Positions 33,586-45,602 of a stretch of 64,000 bases of DNA are shown piece after piece; within the stretch, counting starts at the first letter, position 1; the number at the start of each line of letters is the position of its first letter. The stretch is taken from the NCBI GenBank assembly GCA_032871835.1, contig CM065297.1:71721253-71785252 (forward strand). Reading direction: 5' to 3'. This stretch comes from Dipteronia dyeriana (lineage: Eukaryota; Streptophyta; Magnoliopsida; Sapindales; Sapindaceae). Position numbers and translations under genes: made by a program. The notes under the pieces were generated by a model. It ran no database searches. It had not been told where the DNA came from and was given only the letters and a program-made list of their open reading frames with translations.

Positions 33586-34624
33586 CCCTTGATTAATTGA
33601 TGTATATGTACATGAATCTTTTTCTTTTTATTGAATATATACATGTTTTAGAAAGAGATGACACTCTAGGTATTCATATATATATTTACGTTAGAATGTA
33701 TGGATATATATATATATGTTTTATATGTGGTTTGTTATTGCTCAATTTTGGCCCTAGAATTTCAATGTATTTTGTTTTGGGATTGTAACAATAAGGGTGG
33801 TCTATCATCAGCATAATTTCCTTCTTGGTAATTGCTAAGTTTTTTTTTTTGTAATATATATATATATATATAACTGCAGTATTTTATTATTTAAATTCTT
33901 TTGTAATACAATCAAGTTTCGAAGACTTGAAGGTTTGAAGAATTAGGAGCAACCGGAACAAGTTTGGGGCCGTACGAGCCGTAACAACGAACGTGTGTGC
34001 GAAGAGCACGCAGCCACGTTTGTTTGTGCATGGGCTGCGCACAGCAGCCCTTTTGGTAGCCATGGGCTGCGCATGGCAGCCCTTTATGGGTTTGTGGCAT
34101 GTGCACGCCCATGGGTAAGGGCGAAGGGTGCGCACGCCCATGGGAGGTTGCTAAGGGAGTCCGAATGACGAAGGTCGCGTGAAGACTTGTTCGCCAAGAA
34201 AAGAGTTCTTGTATTCCAAGATATATGTAATTTACTTGTTTTTCTAGGATGGACCAAAATTGTAGCTATTTATATTTTTGTAAATATTGCAATGTTTGTC
34301 GTTGTTTGATAACATGTCATATAGAATAGGAGTTCCACTCATATATCTCTATTGGTGTGAACATGCATAGAATGATTTAGGTATCTAAATTGGCATCTAG
34401 ATAACTTGGTAAATCATTCTTCGGAATTCAATCACACGCCTTAAACAATTGAGTGGGAGAAGGTGTTTTGGAACACCTACAGCCTCCAAGTTTAGTTGAG
34501 CGTTATGTTTCGTGTAATAACCTCCCAAGGGGTATTCATGAATGGAATTTAGCAAGATACTTCCTTACAATGATAGACTAGACAATTAGCCCAAACGATA
34601 TCTACTCCCAAATGAGGGATATTC
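33586..34624 (+). mobile_element. Copia C2 leader region without recognisable gag
   Basis: C2 sequence resumes after the gypsy insertion. Up to 33900 it is AT-rich with short TA runs (33855-33871). From 33900 it becomes GC-rich. I see no gag domain or zinc knuckle, so gag is deleted or unrecognisable. Confidence 0.55.
34029..34144. repeat. GC-rich repeat of CATGGGCTGCGCA and CACGCCCATGGG words
   Basis: Two copies of CATGGGCTGCGCA followed by GGCAGCCCTTT-type endings, then two copies of GCACGCCCATGGG, which is partly the complement of the first. It stands out from the AT-rich surroundings. Open minus-strand frames here are due to composition. Confidence 0.75.
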
Positions 34625-35419
34625 ATGAGGGATTATATTGAAGGCACAAGAACCATCAAATATTCAGTATTGATACACACTGATGTGTGTGGACCTATGC
34701 GCATTCAAGCTAGAGGTGGATATGAGTACTTCATCACTTTCACGGGTGATCACTCAAGATTTGGCTATGTGTATTTCATGAGACATAAGTCGGATGCTTT
34801 TGATATGCTCAAAGCATTTAAAGCTTAAGTAGAAAATCAGCTTGAGAAACGCATAAAAATCTTGAGGTCCGATCGTGGTGGAGAATATATATATGGTGAG
34901 TTTCAGTAATATCTTATTGATAATGGAATAATTTCTCAGTTTTCTGCACCAGGCACACCTCAACAAAATGGGATGGTAGAAAGGAGAAATAGAACTCTTT
35001 TGGATATGGTTAGGTCTATGTTGAGTTATTCAACGCTCCCTAATTCTTTTTAGGGATATGTTTTCCAAACTGTAATGTACATTCTAAACGATGTATCATC
35101 TAAGTCGGTTCCTAAAACACCGCATGAGTTATGGACCGGGCGAAAGCCTAGTTTACAACACTTAATGATATTTAGATGTCCTGTGCACGTGTTAAAAGGA
35201 AAGACAGAAAAGATGGAGTCTCGTTCAGAAACATGCATATTTGTAGGGTATCCAAAAGAAACAAAAGGATATTATTTTTATAGTCCTTCAGATCTTAAAG
35301 TATTTGTTTCAACAAATGCTAAATTTTTGGAAAAGGACTATATGAATAATTTTGTGCCTAAAAGTAAAATTGTCCTGAATGAGCTTTTAGGAGATACAAT
35401 TCCACAAGAGGTTTTGTAA
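34625..35419 (+). pseudogene. Copia C2 integrase
   Basis: In one frame with stops. HTDVCGPM (about 34677) carries the first catalytic Asp, LRSDRGGEY (about 34863) the second, and GTPQQNGMVERRNRTLL (about 34953-35003) the Glu. TPHELWTGRKPSLQHL and CIFVGYPKETKGYYFY follow. In-frame stops stand at 34826, 34907 and 35051. The last is TAG in place of a tryptophan position after LPNSF. The frame continues into RT. Confidence 0.88.
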
Positions 35420-35559
35420 CCAAGCCAAATTGTAAGTTCCGAACCAACACAAGATCAAGAATCTACCATACCTTATTAGACAACCCGAGAGATGCATCGG
35501 TCTATGAGAATCTGTAGAGAATCTGTAGAGAATCTTCCAGACGATGATGATCCCTATAC

Positions 35560-36670
35560 GTAAAAGAAAGCAATGGGAGATGTTGATTGTCGTCATTGGA
35601 AAAAGGAAATGCAATCTAAAATTGAATCTATGTTCAAAAAAAAAGTCTGGCCTCTTGTAGACTTGCCTAAAGGGATAAAACCCATCGGGTGCTAGTGGGT
35701 ATACAAGAGGAAAAGAGGAAAGGATGGGAAGGTTCAAACCTTTAAAGCTAGATTGGTAGCTAAAGGTTTTACACAGAAGGAAGGTATTGATTATGAAGAA
35801 ACATTCTCTCTTGTGGCCATGCTTAAATCCATTAGGATACTCTTATCCATTGTGGCATCTCTAGAACTAGAGATTTGGCAAATGGACGTCAAGACAGCTT
35901 TCCTTAATGGAATTCTTGACGAAAGCATTTACATGATACAACCAGAAGGATTCATTGAAAACGGCCAAGAGAAAAGGGTATGCAAGTTGCAAAGATCCAT
36001 ATATGGATTGAAGCAAGCATTCAGATCCTAGAACATAAGGTTCGATCAAGCCGTGAATTTTTTTGGATTTTTTCAAAACCTTGATGAACCTTGTGTATAC
36101 AAAAGGATTAAAGGTGACAAGTTGGTTTTCCTAGTTATTTACGTAGATGATATACTACTTATCAGAAATGATGTGGGTGTATTGACATCAGTAAAAGAAT
36201 GGTTAGAACACATGGCACCTTATCCAGAATGGATGGAAAAAACAATTTTATATGAAGGACTTAGGAGAAGCAAGTCATATTCTTTGTATCCAAGTCATAA
36301 GGGATAGAAAGAATAGAACGATTGCATTATCCTAAGCTTCATACATAGATAAAGTCTTGTCTAGGTTTCCCATGCAAGATTCCAAGAAAGGTATGTTACC
36401 TTTCAAACATGGAATCAAACTTTCCAAGGAACAAGTTCCTAAGAATGAGCATGAAGAGCAATTCATGAGTAGGGTTCCATACGCATCAATAGTTGGAAGT
36501 CTCGTGTTTGCAATGCTCTGCACTAGACCAGATATTTGTTTTGTTGTGGTCATAGTTAGCAAGTTTCAGTCGAAACCTGGTCATGATCACTAGACGGCAG
36601 TCAAACATATTTTTAAGTATCTTATAAGAACGAGAGATTATAAGCTTGTAACTCTGGAGGGGATTTAATT
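35560..36670 (+). pseudogene. Copia C2 reverse transcriptase
   Basis: Begins near HWKKEMQSKIESM (35600). It continues with FKARLVAKGFTQKEGIDYEETFS, MDVKTAFLNG (about 35883) and RSIYGLKQAFRS, then FLVIYVDDILLI (about 36130) with the catalytic YVDD. The frame changes at the A-run in GGAAAAAACA (about 36235) and continues as DSKKGMLPFKHG and LCTRPDICF, then returns to the first frame near 36680. TAG codons at about 36029 and 36590 stand at positions that look like tryptophan. Confidence 0.88.
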
Positions 36671-36679
36671 CCCGTTAGG

Positions 36680-37180
36680 TATACATATTCGGATTTTCAG
36701 TCTGATTCTGACTCTATGAGATCAACATCAGGATCTGTGTTTACTATTGGAGAAGGGGAAATCATATGGAGGAGTATCAAGCAATCTTGTTTTGTCGATT
36801 CCACCATGGAAGCCGAGTATGTTGCCGCATGCGAGGCTACTAAAGAGGTTGTCTGGCTCGGCCAATTCCTGATTGACTTGGAAGTGGTTCCTGATGCGAA
36901 TAAGCAGATCACTATCTATTGTGACAATAGTGGAGCAATGGCTAATTCAAAGAACTAAGAAGTCATAAGAGAGGGAAACACACTGAAAGAAAGTATCACC
37001 TTCTGAGGGAAATTATGCACAGGGGTGACATGACGATTACCAAGATCACGTCAGCAGAAAATCTAGCGGATCCCTTTACAAAAAATCTAGCGGATCCCTT
37101 TACAAAAAATCTTCCACAAAAGAGTTTTGATAGGCATCTAAAGAACATGGGAATGAGAGATATGACACATTTTCTATAGA
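36680..37180 (+). pseudogene. Copia C2 RNase H and C-terminus
   Basis: RNase H of the copia polyprotein: STSGSVFTIGEGEIIWRS (about 36720), DSTMEAEYVAACEATKE (about 36797) and YCDNSGAMANSKN (about 36916), with the acidic residues E and D kept. A TAA-type break at 36956 is followed by a shifted frame. The end, around LADPFTK, contains a 24-bp tandem duplication (37060-37107). The polypurine stretch GTTGGAGAT precedes the LTR. Confidence 0.85.
37060..37107 (+). repeat. 24-bp in-frame tandem duplication in C2 pol
   Basis: Two identical copies of a 24-bp unit encoding NLADPFTK. The duplication adds eight codons without breaking the frame. Confidence 0.93.
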
Positions 37181-37194
37181 GCAAGTTGGAGATT

Positions 37195-38091
37195 GTTAGT
37201 GTAGGGAAAAAACGATTCAAAAGGCAACGGAAACGTGAGAAAACAAAAATTAGGGTTTGCGTATATAAAAAAAAATTCCATTTAATAACAAGAACCTTAA
37301 CCCTAGATTAATTGATGTATATAAAAAGTATCGTACCTTTTTTTTTCGGGACGATTGAACTAGCGTCGAATTGAATCCGTAAGATCTTCCAATCCAATCA
37401 CGAACGTGAATCACCTAGGAGTGTGAATTTCAGCCAGCCCTATGATTTTTAGAGTGAAAATTTCGGCCAACCTAAGAGTTTTCTAAGAGAGAATTTTGCT
37501 TGGCAAGATAGAATTTTGAGAGAGAAAATATGGTATTTTACTCTAGACAAAATTCAATCAACTCTAATATGGTATTTTACTCTAGACAAAATTCAATCAA
37601 CTCTAAGACATAGGGTGTGGAATTCGGCAAAGGAGAAAAGAGAAAAAGAGATCGTTTTTGTTTTTGATAGTACACTAGTACCCTTTACATCAAAAGGGTT
37701 TTGTGTATAACATCGAATCAAGGTTCATGCGAGTTTCAATCAAATTGATTGATAATTCACAAGTGGCCGGACGTTCTTGATTTTTCTCTTGGAAGATATT
37801 TGTAACTAACAAGGAAGAAGATTTTGTTTGTTTCCATCATCAGGTATACAATTTAAAGAAAAGGAGCCCACACTCCTAGGTGATTCATGTTCATGATTGG
37901 ATTGGAAGATCTTGTGGATTCAATTCGGCGATGGTTCAACCATCATGAAAAAAAGGTATGATACTTTTTATATACATCAATTAATCTAGGGTTAAGGTTC
38001 TCGTTCTATAAAAGGGAAAAAAAAATATATGCAAACCCTAATTTTGTTTTTATCACGCTTCCGTTGCTTTTTGAACCGTTTTTTCCCTACA
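37195..38091 (+). mobile_element. Copia C2 3' LTR with 225-bp terminal inverted arms
   Basis: Starts TGTTAGTGTAGGG after the purine tract and ends TTTTTTCCCTACA. The first 226 bp (37200-37425) are the near-perfect reverse complement of the last 223 bp (37869-38091), so the LTR is a large foldback with a 443-bp middle. A 39-bp tandem duplication (37529-37606) is absent from the 5' copy. The 5' LTR lacks the left arm entirely. Confidence 0.82.
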
Positions 38092-38387
38092 ATGTCACTT
38101 GTGAATTATCAATCAATTTGATTGAAACTCGCATGAACCTTGTTTCAATGTTGTACACAAAACCTTTTGATGTAAAAGCTACTAGTGTACTATCAAAAAC
38201 TAAACGTTCTTTCTTCCTTTTATTCTTTGCCGAATCACACACTATTTCTTAGAGTTGATCTAATTTTGTCTAGAGTAATATCAGATTTCTCTCCCTCAAA
38301 ATTCCTATGGTGGCCGAATTCTTCTCTTAGAAAAATAGGGTTGGCCATAATCTCTCTTAGAAGACCTTAGGCTGGCCAAAATTAATC

Positions 38388-38434
<47 letters not shown>

Positions 38435-39735
38435 CATAAATCCTCTCCTAAGAAGGATTTACTTGGTTGGCAAGAATCCTTTCCTTAGGTGGATATATTT
38501 GGTAGTTAAGAATCCTTTTTTAAAAAGGAATTCTATCCTCCTCTTATATATACATAGCTGGCCGAAATTTCACTTAAAATAATTAGGAGACTTAATTCCT
38601 TTCCTAAGAAGGATTACTTGATAGTTAAGAATCCTTTCCTTAGGTGGATTTACTTAGTGGTTAAGAATCCTTTCAAAAAGGAATTCTATCCTACACCAAG
38701 ACTCCTAATCCAACTCAATAGTGTATTTGTAACCATATTAAAGACTTCCTAATTTGATTAGATAAATAATTAATTTTATTTATCTACTTATCAAATATAG
38801 TCTTTAATATTAATTATACTACCAAGAATAATAAAATTTTAGGAGACCGTCTCCTATTAGGAAAAAGATTTTAACTTTTAATTAAATAATTAATTAATCA
38901 CCAAATTAATTAATTTTCGTTTAATTAAATAATAAAATAATATAATATAACTAAGCTATTCTAAATAGCCTTACCGCCCAACACATATATATGAGCCAAT
39001 ATATTATTTTCTTATTTTATTAAATCCATTTGACCTTTATAAAAAGCCCACATGTGAACTAGACTCATTCTTACAAAAAGAAACAAGTCCACATACCTCA
39101 ATACAATTCTAGATGGACCCCTAAATTGGTCCGGTAGAATATATCAAGTGATCCATGCAAATTCGTGTGGATTGAGGATCTTGGCGGGCTATCTAAATTT
39201 ATGCTCCAATAGACACAACCCGATCACAATCAATGAATGATTCATTTAAGTCCGATCAATATAATTTTAGTTCACTCCACTAAATAACTAAAATTGAACT
39301 CTTAAATAAAGATAGAATAAGTTGATGTTACTCATTCATACTCTAGACAACCTTATTGGAGAAAGTGTATCCTCATGAAGAATACCAGTAATCGCCAAGA
39401 GCTCATAGACCGCCTATAGCTCTCCAAGTTACCATATTTACTCATATGACTATATTTTGAACTTGGATATTTTGACTTGTCCAGAAGCCATGTTTCAATA
39501 GAAAATATTGAAAACTTAACGTTAAGATTTAATATCCAATACCTCAAAACATCCATATGATTGTATTCTACTCTCATTTAATAAATAGAGTCACGATGTC
39601 TATATCTATAAATGAAGTCCTCTATCGATTAACAAATGAAAACCACCAAACTATCGATGATAGACTATGCTATATAATCGTACTCATTGATAGTTCAAAT
39701 GATAACACTTGCAACCTTTAAATTCCCTTAACCAA
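38092..39735 (-). mobile_element. LTR-like repeat R1 (relative of C2 LTR middle and of R2)
   Basis: From 38100 to 38385 the minus strand matches the middle of the C2 LTR (for example TTCATGCGAGTTTCAATCAA). After an AT run (38392-38431) the rest closely matches 50430-51680 in the same orientation, through AACTCTTAAATAAAGATAG to GATAACACTTGCAACC. It has no genes. Minus-strand words such as AAGGATTCTTAAC recur several times. It ends where the inverted LTR pair begins. Confidence 0.75.
38392..38431. repeat. (AT)n microsatellite, 40 bp
   Basis: Pure AT run inside repeat R1. Confidence 0.95.
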
Positions 39736-41617
39736 TCATAGTATAAAATATACCTAGAGGGGGTGAATAGGTATATGCTCAAATTTTAATCTTCTTTAAA
39801 AACACAAGCAATCTTATACAACACTTAGTGTAATATCCAAAATGATATATGACAAAGCAAATGTTCAAGCAACACAAATCAATTAAGTGAAGAAATTAAA
39901 GATGCTAAAAATCAACACAAGATATTTACGTGGTAAAATCTCCTAAGAGGAAACATCCACGGGTTGATACCACAACCACCGGCAAGAGCAAATCCACTAT
40001 TTCAAATAAGAATTACACACTCAAGCAATCAACACTTGCTCTCCAAGCTATCACCCTTACTCTACCCTTGAACCTAGTGATCTACTATGCTGACTTCCTA
40101 TCCAAGACCTCCTGTCTCTAGGAAGATTCATCGCTCACCTATCCGGATCCTCCTGACCCAAGACAAGACTTCTTGCTCAACTATCCGAGTCCTCCCGACT
40201 CTATTTGAGACTCCTTGCTTAGTTATCCAGATCTCCCCGATCCTAACTAAGACTTCCTTGCTTGACTATCCGGATCACCCCGATACTAGCCAAATCTTCT
40301 TGCTCAAGTCAAAGCTTCACTCACTTCAACAAGAGACTTCAACCTTTTACAAGGCAATGATCTAAGTGGATGCAAATGATGCAAACATAAACAAATATAG
40401 CAAGTAGATCAAACACACTCTATGAACATGCAACTAGATAACTAGATAACGCTTTCAAAGATCAATCACAAATATATCTAGAAAACCTAAGTATGTTATA
40501 AACAAAGAACCAGTCAAGAAAAATAGAGACACCAATTGTAAATGACCTAGTTCTTAGAAAATGAAATCAAGTCTAGAAATAAACAATCAAGTACAAGAAC
40601 AAAAGATTTCTAGAGTCAATTTCATGATTATCAAGTTTAACACAAATCATTTAATTTAAACCAAATCTAGCTAAACTTGAAAATCAATAGAACAAATCAT
40701 AACATGTAATCAAAATCATCATAGTCATGCATCTTAATCATATTATATCCATCAATAAGAAGATAAAAGAAGAAAACTAAGAAGAAGATGATTTTACTAA
40801 ATAAGGATGAAATCTTGAACTGAAAATCTTAACATTGCAAATAATTAAGATATCTTTTGGTTCTGGAAATGCTTGAGGTTTGTAGATCTCTTCAAGACAC
40901 TCGATTTCAGTTTTTTAATCAAGTTAATTTGAGTTGTAACAAAAGAGATTTCACCGAAACAAAAAATGAATAGTTGCATCTAAAATATGCAGGCCAAAAA
41001 GAACATCTGGAAATATTCAAGGGACCAAATAAGCCGTGTGCAAATCAACATCTGATAACGCGCGTTTCAAAAATTTTCAAAGTAAATTATCACATGCAGT
41101 GAGCTCACGCAAGTGACACTAAGATGTCCAATGAACAATGACGAATTGCGGCATAGAACACACAATAGAAAAGGTTTCACATAGGCACGTCACACTCTAT
41201 AAAAAGCTTATCAATCAAAATTTATTCCACGCAATGAGCTCACGCTAAATGCAATCAAGTAGACCAATAGGAAATCAAACATGTGACACCAACTGATTTG
41301 ATTCATCATCCACACCAAACATTATATGTATGTAATGTATGTAATAAAATCCTTTTTAATTCATGAAATCAAAAACAGCCGAGATGTGCCGTGTGAATCT
41401 CGTGACCAGAGAGTAAGTTTGGGCGAGATGGTCTCGCGCCTACGCAGCCACGGGAGGCAAATGACAATTTGCCATTATTTTTCTCTTTTGCTCCCCTTCA
41501 CATATCTTTCATATTTTTCGACCGTTCTTCGGTCTTCAAACTCCGAATTTGAATCCGTTTACGGATTACGAACCGAAACTCTCTCACGAACATGGATGAC
41601 TATGAAACTCAACCGGA
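39736..41617 (-). mobile_element. Truncated copia LTR (left arm of inverted pair)
   Basis: Reverse-oriented LTR related to the C3 LTR at 47750-50408: same GGGTGAATAGGT phrase near its end, a 45-bp repeat array (40095-40330), then GAGATG hairpin words (41395-41450) and GACCGTTCTTCGGTC (41519). Its first part is missing at 41617, where it meets the oppositely oriented copy. Confidence 0.75.
40095..40330. repeat. About 45-bp tandem repeat array in LTR, left arm
   Basis: Five or so degenerate units with the word GACTTCTTGCTCAACTATCC and a variable part. The same array is found reversed at 42215-42430 and in the C3 LTR at 48195-48500. Confidence 0.85.
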
Positions 41618-42214
41618 TTTTGAGTGTCTTGAAGAGCTACAAACTCCAAGCATTTCAAGAACCAAAGGATGTCTATATCTTTTGTTGTGATTTGATCTCA
41701 ATTCGTGATTTTCATCCTTGTTGGTAAAATCGTTTTCTTCTTAGTTTTCTTCTTAGATCTTCTTATTGATTGATGTCTTTTGATTAAGAAGCATGACTAT
41801 GATGATTTTGATTGCATGTTGTGGTTTGTTTAATTGTTTTTCAAGTTTAGCTAGATTTGTGATAAGTTGATTGATTTGTGTTAAACTTGATAATCATGAA
41901 ATTGTTTCTAGAAATCTTTTGTACTTATGCTTGATTGACTATTTCTAGATTTTATTTCATTTTCTAAGGACTAGGTCTACATCAATTGGTATATTCATTT
42001 CATTGATTTGGTTCTTAGTTGATAACATGCTAAGGTTTTCTAGATATTTTGTGATTGATCTTTGAAAGCATTATATAGTTATCTTGTTGAATGTTCATTG
42101 AGTGTGTTTGATCTACTTGCTCTATTTGTTTGTGTTTGCATCATTTGCATCCACTTAGATCATTTCCTTGTAAAAGGTTGAAGTCTCTTGTTGAAGTGAG
42201 TGAAGCTTTGACTT

Positions 42215-42430
42215 GAGCAAGAAGACTTGGCTAGGATCGGGGTGATCCGGATAGTCAAGCAAGGAAGTCTTAGTTAGGATAAGGGAGATCCGGATAACTA
42301 AGCAAGGAAGTCTCAACTAGAGTCAGGAGGGCTCGGATTGTTGAGCAAGAAGTTTTGCCCAGGGTCGGGAGGATCCAGATAGGTGAGAAAGGAATCTTCC
42401 TAGAGGCAGGGGGTCTTGGATAGGAAGTCG
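42215..42430. repeat. About 45-bp tandem repeat array in LTR, right arm
   Basis: Reverse complement of the 40095-40330 array, with units such as GGATAGTCAAGCAAGGAAGT. Confidence 0.85.
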
Positions 42431-42755
42431 GCTGAGTAGATCACCAGGTTCAAGGATAGAATGAGAGTGATAGTTTGTAGAGCATGTGTGATTGCTTGAG
42501 TGTGTAACTCTATTTTGAAATAGTGGATTTGCTTTTGCCGGTGGTTGTGGTATCAACCCGTGGATGTTTCCTTTTAGGAGGTTTTACCACGTAAATATCT
42601 TGTGTTGATTTTTAGCATCTTTAATTTCTTCACTTAGTTGATTTGTGTCGCTTGAACATTTGCTTTGTCATATATCATTTTGGATATTGTACTAAGTGTT
42701 GTATAAGATTGCTTGTGTTTTTAAAGAAGATTAAAATTTGAGCAGATACATATTC

Positions 42756-42756
<1 letters not shown>

Positions 42757-42796
<40 letters not shown>
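42757..42796. repeat. Poly(C) tract, 40 bases
   Basis: Forty consecutive C between TATTCA and TCGAGG. The matching place in the left arm (near 39765) has only five G. It could be a true expansion, able to form G-quadruplex or i-motif structures, or an assembly error. Confidence 0.9.
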
Positions 42797-42798
<2 letters not shown>

Positions 42799-42984
42799 GA
42801 GGTATATTTTATACTATAATTGGTTAAGGGAATTTACAATTGGTAATAAACATACCATGAGACTCAAACACTAGCTACTAGATCCACCAAAGATAGATGT
42901 GCGTGTAGTTGACCTAACATAATGCTTGAGAGGTGGTCTTGAACTTGATGCAATACACTCCTCCAACTCTTTTATTCTAGCATC

Positions 42985-43881
42985 TTATTTTTCAACTATA
43001 GCACTAAGCTCATCAACCTTCTTCTTCAAATGCAAAGCCCAATCCGGAAGAATGTTTATGCTAGTCTCTTGACAATCAACTTGTGAACTAAAAAGTCCAA
43101 AAGTATCACATGTCTTACCCTTAACCTTATATGACATGTATGACACATGTTTATCACTATACGTTTTCAAGGGTTCTACCAACATATCATCTCCACTACT
43201 TTGAACACCATGAGTTAAACACAAAGAAGTTATAAACCCCAGTAATGCAAGCTTCTTATCTCCTCTTGTTGAGAAAGCCGCATTATCCAAATAAAACATA
43301 AGTAAATCCCCATGGTTTATAAGTTGATTAGTCACTAAGGCATATACTATTTTGATCTTGTCTTTATTCAACTCAGTTGAATTCGAAGATCCAATAATAT
43401 TTGTGCAAATGAAAAGATGCCAAAATGCACTTGCCTTAGTTAACTCATGTTGACTAGTATATGCTCTACCTTTCCACTCAAAAGAAGCAGTGTCACATAG
43501 AGTTCTACTAATGATATTAAGATTCTCAATGATATCAACATCTAGAAAGTTTGAATCAATATCACTAGATAGCCCAAGAAACTTGTTAATGTTTACCGGG
43601 TTAACTCTAAACACAACACCCCTAACATCCATCAAAGCATCAAATAAGGTGGCACTCTCTCTATATTCATGATAAAATTCTCTAATAATAGTGTAATTCA
43701 CTATTCCTAGCATGCTCACCCAAGATTCCCAATTTCTATCCTTAATGCATTTATGAACATAAGAATCTTTACATTTACCTAAGTCAATGACTCTCTCTTG
43801 AAATATCTTCTTAGTTGCAAAGATCCCTAAATCCTTTGACCTTGAAGCTTTGGATCTCTTTGAGGTTGACTTGGCTTTCAC
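42985..43881 (-). CDS. Putative plant transposon protein (PF20167-like) of C3, 298 aa
   Basis: An uninterrupted 298-codon frame. A basic serine- and lysine-rich start (MKAKSTSKRSKASRSKDLG) is followed by RVIDLGKCKD, a conserved core with REFYHEYRE, LMDVRGVVFRVNPVNINKFLG (residues 88-108) and HLFICTNIIGSS, and an acidic C-terminus ending in a short coiled coil. This resembles the plant transposon domain found in retrotransposon-associated genes, sometimes labelled envelope-like. No signal peptide or membrane helix is visible. It lies where an extra gene downstream of pol would be expected in a copia element of the SIRE type. The intact frame contrasts with the decay around it. Confidence 0.6.
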   Translation of the reverse strand: MKAKSTSKRSKASRSKDLGIFATKKIFQERVIDLGKCKDSYVHKCIKDRNWESWVSMLGIVNYTIIREFYHEYRESATLFDALMDVRGVVFRVNPVNINKFLGLSSDIDSNFLDVDIIENLNIISRTLCDTASFEWKGRAYTSQHELTKASAFWHLFICTNIIGSSNSTELNKDKIKIVYALVTNQLINHGDLLMFYLDNAAFSTRGDKKLALLGFITSLCLTHGVQSSGDDMLVEPLKTYSDKHVSYMSYKVKGKTCDTFGLFSSQVDCQETSINILPDWALHLKKKVDELSAIVEK

Positions 43882-45602
43882 AATGGGATTCGATTGATTT
43901 CCACTTTCGGTAACTTTAGTTCTTCCTATTTGTTCTTGTGAAATAAGATGCTATAAACATACAACAAAAGTAAGTGAAAGACTAAACAAGCTTATTAGTC
44001 ACAAATATATAAAACAATGACATATGACTTAAGAATGAATCAACGTGCAAGACAAAGATAATGAGTAATATCTTACAAGTATCATTAAGTCAAAATATGC
44101 CAACATGTAACAAAATGAAGCATGTGAACATATCATAAAAGAGAACAATGTCTAGCAAACAATGCTCCTCCTTGATAAATGCTATAACTAAGATGAATAA
44201 TAGCATAAGGTTCACAAGGAAGTTCACACAATCACACATTCAAGCAATTTGAAAAAATATCATCAAAATAAACTTCATATGCTATGAGAGATACACAAAG
44301 ATTTTTCAAGTTCTCTCATAATTCTTCAACAATTGCAAAGATATCATTTTACTCATAAACAAAGTGTGTGCGTGAGAGAGATATGCTTCAAAAATATATT
44401 AAGAAGTAGTTTAATAATCAACATGCAAACAATTTCCAACAACTATTCATATTAAGCTTTTTCCATAAAAAGTCAAACCGATTATCATTCAGAATTTTTG
44501 CTTTTAAAAGAATAGATTTCAACACATGAGCGTGTGTGTGCATGTGGCTCATCATCCCGTTTCTGTTTTTCAACCCGTTTTCAACTAAACTTCTTTTTAA
44601 GCCTTCCTCCTTTTCTTTTTAGGATTTGAATCAAAGATTTTTTTATGATTTCATTTCAACATTTCTTTGATTTTTCCATTTTTTTTTACATAAACAAAAA
44701 TTCATTTCATGACGGCTTTCACTCATCACAATGGTGTAGATCTTTCTAACATTGAGTAGATTTCACAACCAATGTGTGTAGCCCTTTCCATGAAGGTGCT
44801 CGTTGAGTTCTATGTAATTGTCAAAGCAAAATGGATACTAACCATAGGTAATTTTAAATGTACTTGAGCACAAAAACTTCAAGGTGTATCAAATGTTTAC
44901 ATATTAGTAAACTCAACCTACTAGCAAAACATATAAGAGAAGCAAGGTGCAGTTTTAGAAAACCAAGATTTTATGGCTCATAAGCACATGATCTAAGAGC
45001 AATAAGTACAGACTTATTCAAAATCATTACTTCTCTATTGAGTAGCTTTCCAAGAATATGAAGCTCACATTTTCAAAAGTAATGCCACTCAATATACCAA
45101 ACACAAACAATCATCAAAGTTAAGATCAATGTGAACAATATCACTATTACATCCTAAAATAGCAAATGTCAATGAGAACCATATGTATGCTATACAAAAT
45201 TCTCTAATATGACATGCTATGAGATGTATGTCAAAAATTGAGTCAAAAGATAAATATCTAAGAGAACATGCAATAGAGTATAGAGATGCCTTTCTGCACA
45301 TTATATTCACCAAATATCATACTTCCACCCTTTTTATGAGCACTCTTTCCTTGAATGTCATCATGACACCAAGTTGATGATGTTTCAAAACAAGAGTATA
45401 AAAAGCATAATATCTCAACTCAATCAACACATATAACAAAAGAACTTCTTCCAAGTTAATCAACAAATTTTAACCATCATAACAATCATGATGTGAGATA
45501 ACCAAGTTCATATCAATAAATTGAGTATTCAAAGCTAGCAAGCAAGAATTCTCAACACAATTGATATATAGCCTCAAAGCTATCTCACATGTGCTTCTTA
45601 TT
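43882..45602. other. C3 internal region without coding sequence
   Basis: AT-rich, with stops in every frame. The protease, integrase, RT and RNase H expected between gag and the downstream gene of a copia element are not here, and no motif of theirs is visible. Nothing else was recognised. Confidence 0.6.

Larger units (their letters stand above)
41618..42838 (+). mobile_element. Truncated copia LTR (right arm of inverted pair)
   Basis: The near-complement of 39740-40905, from TTGAAGAGCTACAAACTCC to GTTAAGGGAATTTACA, followed by ATTGGTA, the first bases of a tRNA-Met-type primer site that then diverges. It includes a 45-bp repeat array (about 42215-42430) and a 40-base C run. Confidence 0.75.

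Noticed and set aside
33887..34141. Minus-strand frames in the GC-rich part of the C2 leader
   Set aside because: Open because of GC-rich repeats. Two frames overlap, and no family match is known.
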